From contig BSBN01001687.1 in the NCBI GenBank assembly GCA_027924645.1, positions 3,472,001-3,536,000 on the forward strand: a stretch of DNA of 64,000 nt, given 5' to 3'. This document shows positions 47,584 to 58,122 of this stretch, piece after piece. The notes below the pieces were generated by a model, which was not told the DNA's origin, searched no databases, and saw only the letters and a list, made by a program, of their open reading frames with translations. The stretch comes from Cunninghamia lanceolata (lineage: Eukaryota > Streptophyta > Pinopsida > Cupressales > Cupressaceae). Positions within the stretch are counted from its first letter, which is position 1. Every line of letters begins with the position of its first letter. The translations under genes were made by a program, and so were the position numbers.

Positions 47584-50500
47584 ATTACAAAGATAGAATA
47601 AATTTATCAAGCTTTGGATCCAGGTTCCTTGTTTTCCGAAGATGCAACAATTGACGTTTGAGAAGACGAAATTGAGCAACCATATTCACTTTTTTCTTCG
47701 AACCTCTCTAATACTGCACAAATAGAGAAATGATTTGAAGGAACACGTCAGAGTAAATCCTTACCATACCTTCTTCCTAATGATAAATGGAATTAGGAAC
47801 ACCCCCATTCGATCGAACCTGGTCATTTTTGTTTTTGAGGCACGGGCAATTTTCCTCCATCAATGCAATTGTAACCCAGTATTGTGGGATCACCCATATG
47901 AAAGAGAATAACTTGTCTAACATAATTAGCAATAAGATTATTATGTAAGCCCAGCCCCAACATAGCTTCTTTCAAATTCAACCAATGTACAAAAATTGCA
48001 TGTAGATCATTATAAATTGTCTTCCAAATTTTTTTAACAGTGAAACATTCCCAAAAAATATGTTTCATGCTTTCATTTAAATTGAAAAAGGACATCTGTG
48101 TGGTTGGATCAACATACATTTCAATCTATCAGCAATAGGCAATTTATAATGTAGTATTTTCCAAGTCAAAACTTGTGCATTCATATTAGTTTTAGGATTC
48201 CAAATTTGAGTAGACAATTTAATCCAATATTTCTCACTAAATCTGTAATTCCACTTAGCATTCAAATGTAAACACGAAAGAAGTTGATTATAAACTTTCT
48301 TTAAGGGAAATGCAGTAAAGTGGTGAGAGGAGAGCCATCGCCAGTCCCTAAGAAAGGTATAGGAAGTAGTGGTGCACATTTTCATAGATAACTCCAAAGG
48401 AATCAGAGATTGAACAAAAAAAAGAAAATGTTCTCATTGATTATTTAACCCAAAACAAAGCTTAACAACTTGCCAAGGAGCCCAACTCAGTAGGGTAAAA
48501 TCCCAAATATCACCAACCTGATGAATTCCTTTCTTGAACAAATAATATGCTTGTTTGGGGAAACTTACAGCAAGAGGCTGACCATGGTATTGAATCTATC
48601 TATTCACCCATAACGATGATGAACCAAAGCTAAAGCCGTGTTGAAGAGAAGATACTTTCTAATCAAGTAGATGGCAAACTTGCTACCAGGCTTTCCATAC
48701 AGATTGAAGAGAAGGTGAAGCTTTGATTTTAAAACACAGAGCCGTGAGAATCTTCTCCCACCAATTAGCAAGCCGCCACTTGCCTTTAACAGAGGTAGAA
48801 TTAATTCTATGATGAACCAACACTTTCCATGGTTCATCTCCTTGTATAGCCCTAATTATTCATTTGGCAGATAAACAAGTTCCTTGTGTCCTCGGGCCAA
48901 TCAAACCAAGGCCTCCTTTTTTTTTGGGTTGAAAGCAATGTCTCCAAGAGGAGTATTTAAAGCCAGCATTACCATCCCATTTAGACCACAAGAATTGGCG
49001 AATGATTCTATTTAGATCTTCATAACCTTTGTTGGAAGGCATCCAACAAGAAGAATAGTAAACATGGGTGGCTATGAAAATTTTATTAACAACTTGGATT
49101 TTCCCTGCTAAAGATAAAAATTGTTTCCCCAATTAAATTTTTTTGACTTGAGTCTATCTATGAACCCCCTCCACATATCGGCGAGAGAAACACCCAAACC
49201 AAAAGGAATCCTGAGGTATCTAGTGATTTCTCCGTGTTTGGTTTGTCTCCAATATTTAGGAATCCATTAAGGAGCAAAGCCTGATTCGGTCATTAAAAAT
49301 TTAGTTTTGTTATGGGCAAGTTGAGAACCTGAAACAACACAATATAAGTTTAAGATTTCCATGGCATTGTTGATCTCCTCCTTCGAGTTCTGCAGGAACA
49401 ACATGTTGTCATTAGCAAAATGTGAGTTAATGACTACTATATTCTGAGGGATTAAGACTCCTAAAATGAGCTTCATCTGATTAGCTTTATGCAACAAATA
49501 TCCCAATGCATCTGTTGTGAGAACATAAAGGAATGGTAATAGCGAGCATCCCTGTCGGATAGAATGTTGTAGAGGGAATGTGTCAATCATAGATTGGTTA
49601 ATCAAAAGCTAAGCATTAGCATCCTTAAACAACATTTGAACATGAGATCGAATTTTGGGTCCAAAACCAAGCCATTGCAACATCTTAAGGATAAAACTCC
49701 ATCGGATTCTGTCATAGGCCTTGTCAAAATCCATCTTAATTAAAAGAGCATCTTGACTTGACTATTGAGCCCATTCAACAATCTCCCAGGCAAGAAAAAG
49801 ATTGTCAAGAATGTATCGACCTCCCAGAAAACCTGTTTGTTCATGTCTTACAATATCTTGAACCACTAGTTTGATACGGATAGCCAAAGCTTTAGCTATT
49901 GTTTTATAAGAGGTATTGAGAAGGGTAATTGGTCTCCAACCTAAAATGGTGTCTTCCCTTTTCCCTTTAGGTAAGAGTTTAATAAGGCCCCTATTTATGT
50001 TAAGACCCAATGAACCTTGCTCAAATGCTTCCAAATAAAGTGAATAAAAATCATCCTTAATATGTGGCCACATAGATTGATAGAACTTCACTAGAAGCCC
50101 ATTGATACCCGGGCTCTTATGAGAAGCCATAAAAAACAAAGCATGTTCAAACTCTTCCAAGGAGAGGAGTCGATCTAGGAATTGACTATAACTAGGATTA
50201 ATTCTATTAGGGATATATTTTTCAACCATCTCCTCCAATACAGATTGAATATCATTCCATTGATTATCTTTGAAAAGAGTCTCATAATTTTTTTGAAATA
50301 TTAGACTTATCTCAGCATGATTTGTATGAAGATTATCAAACTCATCCCTTATTACACAAATTATTTCTTTTTTATGCTTGTAATGGAGAAAAATGAAGAA
50401 ATATTTAGATCCTTTATTCCCTTCCTTTATCCAATGTAATCTGGCTCGAATCTTGGCCCCTTGCCCTTTATAGTGATCAATTTGGCACAACTAAGTTTCT

Positions 50501-51555
50501 GTAGCAGCAATAGAAGTTTGTAGATTAATATTAGTAGGATCCATATTTAGTTTTTTTCTATCTTGCTCTAGCTTACCTTGGAGAGATTTTTCTCTGTGTT
50601 TGTGTTGCCAAGCCATTTTTCTTCCAAAGGTGCGTAGAAAGGTAGTACATTGTTCAAATGCAATACACCACTATTCAGTCTTTGATTCACCTGCTTGTGG
50701 TTTTCGAAAGGACATCCACATTCCCACAAGGGCAGTCATACATTCTCGATTCTTAAGATGGGAAATATTAAGCTTAAAGGAAAGTGGGGAAGTAAAATTT
50801 GACTTTGGGTCAAAACAGATGGTGCCAAAAATAGAGTAGTGGTCTGACAAGGTAGTTGAATAATCTAGAAGAATATAATCACTAGAAGAGGCATTAACCA
50901 ACGACAGATTAGGCGAGAGATAAAATCTGTCCAACCTGCTAAGTTTTCTATCCTCGCTTGATCTGCAGTTAGACCAAGTAAACCACTTACTAGCATGACT
51001 AATAAATTTGTCATGAATTGGATCAGCCACTCCTAATATATTACGACAGTACAACCAACTATTAAACTCATCATTGCTAAGTTAAAAAGAGCTAGGTCAA
51101 TTTTGATCAGAATGATGTTCCACCATATTGAAATCACCACCAATGACCTATTCAACAATAGGAAGAGATTTGGCCATCCATGCCCAAAGCTCAATTCGCT
51201 CTTTTACATTATTAGCTGCATAAATGGATCAAAAACCAATTGGCATACCATTGATAATAGTGACGGTCCAAACACAACTGTGTGAAGGGTACTCACCCTT
51301 ATCAATGACGAACTTAGAAATCCATGGTGCCATACCAATAATAGCCCCTCCTTTCCCATCTCTATGAGATGTATGCAAAAAAAAGGCTTCCTTTCATACA
51401 TTTGATAGAGATACTTCTATTCTATTATTGCAATTTTTTACTTCTTGTAAAAATAAAATATCAGGTTTCCATTTAATAATAGTCTTCTTAACCTTATATT
51501 TACGACAAGGGAGAGAAAACCCTCTCACATTCCAAGAAAGAATATTAAAATTCAT
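47584..51555 (-). pseudogene. LINE-3 ORF2: endonuclease, RT, zinc-binding domain; broken
   Basis: The start is the ATG at 51555-51553, overlapping the ORF1 stop as ATGA. The N-terminus MNFNILSWNVRGFSLP and LFLQEVK is the AP-type endonuclease opening (Asn and Glu kept). A later block has SRLDRFYLSP and LSDHYSI (51054-50671). RT follows (50490-49762, with SHKSPGINGLLVKFYQ and RPITLLNTSYKTIAKALA). The active-site motif reads FAND where FADD is expected (Asn codon 49411-49413). zf-RVT-like MKHIFWECFTVKKIW is near 48050. The C-terminus is Lys-rich and ends at about 47584. Stops and frame changes interrupt it (for example after SLSNV near 51402). No RNase H is evident. Confidence 0.88.
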
Positions 51556-51988
51556 GGGCCAGATGGAATATCAGGAGTGACCTCTTATGGCAGCACACTA
51601 AAGCTATTAGCTATCTTAACTTGTTGGTCATTGTTCAATCATTCAGCAAAAGAACAGGGCGGAGATCTAGACCTCTGTCATGAAGAAGGTGGAGGGGAAA
51701 TAGAGTTACATGCATGCTGAGTTGAAGACTTACTATCACGTGGTTGAGAAGGGTTGTTAGAACAAGAGGAAGACTTGGATGGCTCTTTCCTTTTTTTAAC
51801 CATTCTCCAACCATCAGTCATAACAGCATCCTTATAAGGAGAAGATTGAATCAGCAACCCCTATGATGAAATGTGAGAGGCTGTTGACAAAGACAGGGGA
51901 GATTGAGATGGAGGGGGTGAAGAAGATGAAGGGGTAGTGGTATGTGTAGGAATAGGATGAGAAGGGGTATTTATATGCTGAGTATTAT
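51556..51988 (-). pseudogene. LINE-3 ORF1 C-terminal part (Ser/Pro-rich)
   Basis: The minus-strand frame continues from 59616 across the chromovirus-2 insertion. The insert plus duplicate is 7608 bp, a multiple of three, so the frame is unchanged. It reads as Ser/Pro/Thr-rich sequence (TPSSSSPPPSQSPLSLS, VMTDGWRMVKKRKEPSKSS) with four stops and ends in the TGA at 51554-51552, which overlaps the ORF2 start. Confidence 0.75.
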
Positions 51989-53457
51989 TGATGCAGAATG
52001 CCCAGCTGAAGCGGATGAAGATTGACTATATCTTCCCTATCGGCAAGAGGTATCCCAATGTCTCTCCGAAGCCAAGAATGACTTCTCTATCGGTGAGACA
52101 TGAACTATCGGCCGGGTCTTATTGTTATATCCCGATGGCTAAGTTCTCACCGATAAACTCCGTGACGGTTAGTTGCCTATCGGCAACACCTCATACTATC
52201 GGACCACGATAAAGTTCCTTCGGCCAGACTTCTTCCTTCGTCACACCGTTGACCACTCTTTGTCGGCCAGACTTCTTCCTTCGTCACACCGACGCTTTGT
52301 CTCTCGCCGATATCGTCAGACACATCGGCCAGACCTCCAGCTTCGGTAAGACTCCGGTTCGTAGTCCCGATGGTTCATCTCACTCCGACGAGTCCTTTGT
52401 CGCTGAGACTTCTCGAACTCCTTCCGATGAACTTCTATCGGTGGGACTCTAACGGTCGCCGTGACTTCTTCGGCTGCCCCCGACAAGGTTCCTCGCGCCG
52501 ATACTCTCTATCGGCAACACTCCGAGGATATCTCACCGATCGGTGAAACTTTATACCGTCGGCTAGGTATATTTTCCTTAGCCCGATATCGTTTCTCTCA
52601 CCGATGCGAACACAAAGGTATGTGTCTCCGGCACTATACCAATCTTCGGCAAGACGGAGAGCCTTTCACGCCGATGGATCTCCAACTGTTCAGAGGCGCC
52701 GAACCAGAATTCCCTTCGACAGAACAATGGAATTTAGCCGTTTCATTTATCAAACCCTCGATCACTTGTAGCAATCTGATCCCACATCAAAACTATCCAA
52801 TTTCACTCCGATTTCCCGACTAGCCACATGATGATGTCTAGTCGAACTTGACTGAGTTCGCTGGCTTCCTGGGTAAGAATTCAACAACAACAAACGTGAG
52901 AAATCTTTCCCCCATCCCACTGTTACTATACAGGGTTTCAGTGGACAGAGGAAAGGGCCTCCATGTATGAATCAAAACCCTACTCCTAGGTTACGAACCA
53001 GCCACTATGGAACCGTGGGTTTTACACCGTCTGCACACTACAGAGTCACTATGGATTGACGGATAGCATCCGATTAGGTTCTATTTACAAAATCAGGACA
53101 AAGATATCAGATCACTAAGAATAACCAAGAAAATCAACACAGATCATACCCAGAACTCTCTTCATTCAATTATCAAAAACTTGTTGTAATACACACTTCC
53201 CTCCCCCCGTGTGACATACAACCTGCTTCTAAAGAAGATGTAGAGACAGCAGTTATCCCCTCCAACCGTGCAAATTGATTTTCAAATCAGTTAGCCGTTG
53301 GTTTACCCTTCATACAAGCAAAACTACATGTGTGCCTTGCACAATTACATTCATGGGACCAAATTGACCCTTATTACAAAATGAAATGGCTTAAGAGCCT
53401 TATGAGACAATAAAAGAAAAGATGATCCTGCACTACAGAGAATGTGCTCCTGCACCA
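51989..53457 (-). repeat. 3' LTR of chromovirus-2 (left copy, 1469 bp)
   Basis: On the minus strand it begins TGGTGCAGGAGCAC and ends TCTGCATCA. Offset to the right copy is a constant 6134. I find two differences: 52250 (t against a) and 53269 (t against c). It is CpG-rich, with many copies of tatcgg and ccgat. Plus-strand frames inside (for example 52461-52823) recur in both LTRs and are not genes. Confidence 0.95.
52549..52555 (-). promoter_or_regulatory. Candidate LTR TATA box
   Basis: TATAAAG on the minus strand, about 900 bases into the LTR. The same site in the 5' LTR is 58683-58689. The position suits a U3 promoter, but no start site can be seen. Confidence 0.35.
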
Positions 53458-53471
53458 TACTCCCCCTGCAG
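53458..53471 (-). other. Polypurine tract of chromovirus-2
   Basis: Minus-strand CTGCAGGGGGAGTA abuts the 3' LTR. A hairpin with 7-bp arms (53477-53493) that contains the gag-pol stop codon lies just upstream. Confidence 0.8.
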
Positions 53472-53478
53472 GAAAGAC

Positions 53479-56400
53479 TCAAGTCCCTTGAGTTGCTAGC
53501 TGCTGAAGTGTCTTCCCATGCTTTAGAATATCGGCTTCACTCATCCAGGTTGCCTCTGAATCAGGAAGATCCTGCCACTTGACCAAGTAATCTTTGTATA
53601 CCCCTTTTCTTGTCTTCTTGACAATTTTGGAATCCAAAATGCATTCCAATTGCAAAGGCTTACTTGGAGGTAAATCTTTGATCCAGTCTTCATCTTCAAT
53701 CACAGCATCTGAGCTATCTTCAGCATGTAATGGAGGTCTAAAAGGGAACAGGTCTGCAACATTGAAAATGGGAGAGATACCAAGGCCAGATGGTAATTCT
53801 ATTTCATATGCATTTGGACCAAATTTATGCACTACCTTACAAGGTCCTATCTTCTTCATCAACAATTTGGTTGGTTGCCCCTTAGGTAATCTTTCCTTTC
53901 TGAGGTAGGCCATCACCAAATCTCCTACCTGGAACTGTACCTCCCTTCGCTTCAGATCTGCTCTATCCTTGTACTTGGAGACAGTTTTCTCCAACTGAAG
54001 CTTGACCTGATCATGTACTGTTTTCATGGTAACAGCAAAGTCTTCTCCTAGAGCACTCCTTTTATCCCATCCTTGGAGGTCTTTGAGTTCAAGTGGTCCT
54101 CTTGGGTGGAAACCATAAACTATTTCAAAAGGGCTTTTCCCAGTACTTCTGTTTCTTGAATCATTATAAGCATATTCAGCTTGACTGATCACTAAATCCC
54201 ATGCTAATCCATGCTGTTTGGTAAGGCATCGCAAAAGGTTTCCCAAGGACCTATTAACAACCTCAGTCTGACCATCAGTCTGGGGATGGTAGGCGGATGA
54301 AAAAGACAACTGAGTGCCCAATTTTCTCCATAGGGTCCTCCAAAAATGACCAACAAATTTGGAATCTCTATCAGTAACAATTGATAGGGGTAAACCATGA
54401 ATTCTGACCACCTCTCTGAAAAAGAGACCAGCAATCTGAGATGCATCATTTGTGCATTTGCATGGCACAAAATGAGCCATCTTACTGAATCTATCCACAA
54501 TGACAAAAACACTGTCTACACCCCTTGCTGTCCTAGGAAGACCAAGCACAAAGTCCATACTAATGCTTTCCCAAGGTCTGGTGGGAATGGGCAGTGGTTG
54601 GTACAAACCAGCATTAGAAGACATACCCTTAGCCTTTTGACATATGGTACAGCTTGCAACATATCTCCTTACATCTGTCTGTACCTTGGGCCAATAATAG
54701 AACCTGGTGACTTGTTCCAAAGTCTTGTCCAACCCAAAATGTCCTCCTAAGGCTCCATTGTGCTTCTCCTTGACGATATTGTCCCTCATTGAACATTTAG
54801 GAACACACAATAAATTACCTTTAAATAGGAGCCCTTCTTGCAGCACAAAATCAGAATACTCGCCATGAAAAGTGTTAGCCAAACTTGCACACACTTCATA
54901 GGCAGCCTTGAAATCTGCATCATCCTTGTACAACTCCTTCAGACACTCTAGACCCATATGTTCCATTTGTACTTCCTGTATGACCAGTATCCTCCTACTC
55001 AAAGCATCTGCCACTTTGTTGGTAACACCTTTCTTATGCTTAATAGTGAAGGTATAGGCCTGCAATTGTTCCATCCACTTAACGTGCCTATGATTCAACT
55101 TCTCTTGACTATTTAGGAAGCTAAGAGCATGGTTGTCAGTAAAAACAATGAACTCTTTTGGCAGTAAATAATGTCTCCATTTTTTTAGAGCTTGCACCAT
55201 TGCATACAACTCTAGGTCATAGGTAGAATACCTCTGTTTGGCCTCATTCAACTTCTCTGAAAAGAATGCTACTGGATGTTCTTCCTGACTAAGAACAGCA
55301 CCTATAGCCTGTTGGCTTGCATCACACTCCACAACAAATACTTTGTCAAAATCAGGGAGTACCAACGTAGGTAACTCGGCCACTTTCTGTTTCAACAGTT
55401 CAAAACTATCATCGGCTTGTTTTGTCCATTGAAATTTACACTTCACTCCACCCTTGATGGTATTGAGAATAGGAGCACTTATGTGACTGAACCCTTTAAT
55501 GAACTTCCTGTAAAAAGTTGCCAAACCATGAAAACTTCTTACATCTCCTACTGTCTTAGGAGTAGGCCAATTGAGAATAGCCTCAACTTTTGTAGGATCC
55601 ATTTTCAAACAGCCATTGGAAATCACAAATCCAAGATACACTAGTTCAGTTTTCATAAAATCACATTTATCCAAGTTGATCATCAACTTACTCTCATGCA
55701 ATTTCTTTAACACCTGTCCAAGATGCTTCACATGCTCTTCTTTGGTCCTGCTGAAAATCAATATGTCATCAAGATAAACAATAACAAATTTTCCAATAAA
55801 TTCTACAAGTACCTCATTCATCAACCGCATGAAGGTGCTTGGAGCATTACTGAGACCAAATGGCATGACAAGCCACTCGTAGAGACCTTCATTTGTTTTG
55901 AAAGCAGTCTTCCATTCATCTCCCTGCCTTATTCTGATCTGGTGATAACCAGATTTCAAATCAATCTTGGAATAGTAACATGAACCACCAAGATAGTCCA
56001 ACAGATCCTCAATTCTTGGCATAGGAAATCTATACCTTATGGTGATCTTATTGATAGCCCTTGAATCTGTGCATAATCTCCATTTGCCATCTTTCTTAGG
56101 AGCAAGTACACTAGGGACTGCACATGGACTAAGACTTTTCCTAATCAAACCTTTCTCCAAAAGTTCTTGAATCTGTCTACCTACTTCTTCATTCTGCTGT
56201 GGTGTCAACTTGTAGGCAGCTTTGTTGGGTAATGTGGCTCCAGGAATCAAGTCAATCTGATGACTTATGTCCCTCATAGGTGGTAAGGAGTTAGGAGTAT
56301 CCTCTACCACAAGATCTTGGTACTTATCCAGTAATTGTTGCACCTCCAATGGGATCTCCTTCTGCTGTTTGCTTTGCTGATTGGATACAGGCTTCATCAT

Positions 56401-58083
56401 CAGTGCATACCCTTGGGTATCCTTCTCCTTCATGAGTTGTAGGAACTCTTTGCCACTCACTAACATGACACTGTTGTCATTGCTCTTCTCTCCAACCTGC
56501 TCTGGTAAGGGATCCATCTGAAACTTCTTACCATTCTTGGTGATCATATATGTATTCTTTTCACCATCATGCAGTGCCTTCACATCATACTGCCAAGGTC
56601 GTCCAAGAAGAAGGTGACAAGCATCCATAGGAATAATTTCACATAGCACCTTATCCCTATAATCACCTAGTTCAAACTCTACCCAAGTTTGTTCTTCCAC
56701 CAAATAGTTCTGATTCTTATTCAACCAAGATATTTTGTGAGGATTAAGATGGGGTAATCTTTTCAGTCTACACTTTTCTACCATTTCAGTAGACACTACA
56801 TTTTCAGTAGAACCTGAATCAACAATGATTTTACAGAGCTTACCATATGCTATTCCTTGGGTTCTGAAGAGATTCTTCCTTTGTGGGGGCTCCTGCTTCA
56901 ATGGCATCTTCACGAGGGTCCTCTTAATCATCATATTCTCTCCTTCAAGCACTGGTGCAGCACTACCAATTGGTGAGTTTACACTTTGACAATCATCCTC
57001 CTGCAATAGTTGGTTCCTTCTCCCACCGTCATGGGAGCTAGACGCCTTCTCAGGGCACTTACTTGCAGTGTGGCCTACTTGATTGCAGTTGTAACATCTT
57101 CCAGTGAAGACTCCACGTCCTCTGCCTGCACCACCATCTCTTCCTCTGCCATTAGGCCTTCTCCAACCTCTGAAACCACCACCTTTTTGTTCTGTGTCAG
57201 AACGTGATTCTTGTTGACTAGAACTTTCACCTTTGTTTGGCTGTCCTCTGCCAAAATTACCTCTTCCTCTATTGTTCCTGCCGCCTCTTCCTCTGTTATT
57301 TTGATCACTTCTCCTTTTCAGTTTATCCTCTGCCCTAGAGGCTAACTGAAAACATTCATCCACAGTCTTGGGAACCACCATACTGAACTCATCCTGTATA
57401 TTGTACCTCAGTCCATCCAGGTATCTGGCCACCATCTCTTTTTCTTCTTCTCTGTGATTGGCTCTCATGCTCAATCTGTGGAATTCTTCAGTGTATGTAG
57501 CCACGTCCATATCTTTCTGCCTAAGATGATTAAACTTTCTGATAGTCTGCAGATCATAATCACATGGTAGAAATTTGGCTCTCAGCATGGCCACCATTCT
57601 GCTCCACTTGGTGATTGGACTCTTTCCAACCTTCTCCCTTTCACATTGAGTGTAGTTCCACCAAACCAATGCAGAACCTCTCAGTCTGGTCTTTGCAAAC
57701 TTTACTTTCTTACTGTCACTATACTCTTTGAAGTCAAAGTAATTACTTATGGCTTCAATCCAATCCACAAGAGTATCTCCATCCAGTTTCCCATTGAACG
57801 TGGGAACATCCAGTTTCGGATCACCACTATCTCCATGACCCTTGAGCGCATTCAGAAATGCCTTTTGATCAGCAGTCATACCTTCTCCTTGAGGATTCTC
57901 CCCAGTTTCTCCTTCTTCATTCTCCTCTGACTCAGAAGTGCTTCCATCCTTCTCTTTGGATCTTTCTTCCTTCAGTCTCTCTTCGAGCATTTCTTCCACC
58001 ATCTTCTGGATGGCTGCTTTACTCATCGTCTTGGGAGGCATTGTGCTAGCCTCTGTTTCTATCTCCAATTCTTCGTCTGACAT
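53479..58083 (-). CDS. gag-pol: Chromovirus gag-pol polyprotein, 1534 aa, intact
   Basis: One uninterrupted frame. The N-terminus is an acidic coiled-coil-like gag, with the gag core at about residues 85-260 (LVWWNYTQCEREKV) and a Gly/Arg-rich tail. The CCHC knuckle C330-X2-C333-X4-H338-X4-C343 is for RNA packaging. Protease is VDSGST with Asp422. RT has YLDD at 770-773. RNase H has ECDAS, YDLELYA and TDNHALSF. The integrase zinc region (GALGGHFGLDKTLEQ, CTICQKAKG) is followed by the core with D1177, D1238 and E1274, an exact DD35E spacing. The C-terminal chromodomain is LVKWQDLPDSEATWMSEADI. All catalytic residues are present. Gag and pol share one frame, so their ratio must be set without frameshifting. 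The ATG at 58083 is the first in frame; a later MPPK at residue 15 aligns with chromovirus-1. Confidence 0.97.
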   Translation of the reverse strand: MSDEELEIETEASTMPPKTMSKAAIQKMVEEMLEERLKEERSKEKDGSTSESEENEEGETGENPQGEGMTADQKAFLNALKGHGDSGDPKLDVPTFNGKLDGDTLVDWIEAISNYFDFKEYSDSKKVKFAKTRLRGSALVWWNYTQCEREKVGKSPITKWSRMVAMLRAKFLPCDYDLQTIRKFNHLRQKDMDVATYTEEFHRLSMRANHREEEKEMVARYLDGLRYNIQDEFSMVVPKTVDECFQLASRAEDKLKRRSDQNNRGRGGRNNRGRGNFGRGQPNKGESSSQQESRSDTEQKGGGFRGWRRPNGRGRDGGAGRGRGVFTGRCYNCNQVGHTASKCPEKASSSHDGGRRNQLLQEDDCQSVNSPIGSAAPVLEGENMMIKRTLVKMPLKQEPPQRKNLFRTQGIAYGKLCKIIVDSGSTENVVSTEMVEKCRLKRLPHLNPHKISWLNKNQNYLVEEQTWVEFELGDYRDKVLCEIIPMDACHLLLGRPWQYDVKALHDGEKNTYMITKNGKKFQMDPLPEQVGEKSNDNSVMLVSGKEFLQLMKEKDTQGYALMMKPVSNQQSKQQKEIPLEVQQLLDKYQDLVVEDTPNSLPPMRDISHQIDLIPGATLPNKAAYKLTPQQNEEVGRQIQELLEKGLIRKSLSPCAVPSVLAPKKDGKWRLCTDSRAINKITIRYRFPMPRIEDLLDYLGGSCYYSKIDLKSGYHQIRIRQGDEWKTAFKTNEGLYEWLVMPFGLSNAPSTFMRLMNEVLVEFIGKFVIVYLDDILIFSRTKEEHVKHLGQVLKKLHESKLMINLDKCDFMKTELVYLGFVISNGCLKMDPTKVEAILNWPTPKTVGDVRSFHGLATFYRKFIKGFSHISAPILNTIKGGVKCKFQWTKQADDSFELLKQKVAELPTLVLPDFDKVFVVECDASQQAIGAVLSQEEHPVAFFSEKLNEAKQRYSTYDLELYAMVQALKKWRHYLLPKEFIVFTDNHALSFLNSQEKLNHRHVKWMEQLQAYTFTIKHKKGVTNKVADALSRRILVIQEVQMEHMGLECLKELYKDDADFKAAYEVCASLANTFHGEYSDFVLQEGLLFKGNLLCVPKCSMRDNIVKEKHNGALGGHFGLDKTLEQVTRFYYWPKVQTDVRRYVASCTICQKAKGMSSNAGLYQPLPIPTRPWESISMDFVLGLPRTARGVDSVFVIVDRFSKMAHFVPCKCTNDASQIAGLFFREVVRIHGLPLSIVTDRDSKFVGHFWRTLWRKLGTQLSFSSAYHPQTDGQTEVVNRSLGNLLRCLTKQHGLAWDLVISQAEYAYNDSRNRSTGKSPFEIVYGFHPRGPLELKDLQGWDKRSALGEDFAVTMKTVHDQVKLQLEKTVSKYKDRADLKRREVQFQVGDLVMAYLRKERLPKGQPTKLLMKKIGPCKVVHKFGPNAYEIELPSGLGISPIFNVADLFPFRPPLHAEDSSDAVIEDEDWIKDLPPSKPLQLECILDSKIVKKTRKGVYKDYLVKWQDLPDSEATWMSEADILKHGKTLQQLATQGT

Positions 58084-58106
58084 ACACGGCTGTGATTCAG
58101 AATATT

Positions 58107-58121
58107 GGCTCTGATACCAAT
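58107..58121 (-). other. Primer-binding site of chromovirus-2
   Basis: The plus-strand GGCTCTGATACCAA is the complement of TTGGTATCAGAGCC. It adjoins the LTR start at 58123. Initiator-Met type. Confidence 0.92.
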
Positions 58122-58122
58122 T

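Noticed and set aside
52249..52823. Open frames of 67 and 120 codons in the chromovirus-2 LTR (repeated at 58383-58957)
   Set aside because: They lie on the strand opposite to the element, occur identically in both LTRs, and have no known motif. CpG-rich LTR composition makes stop-free frames likely.
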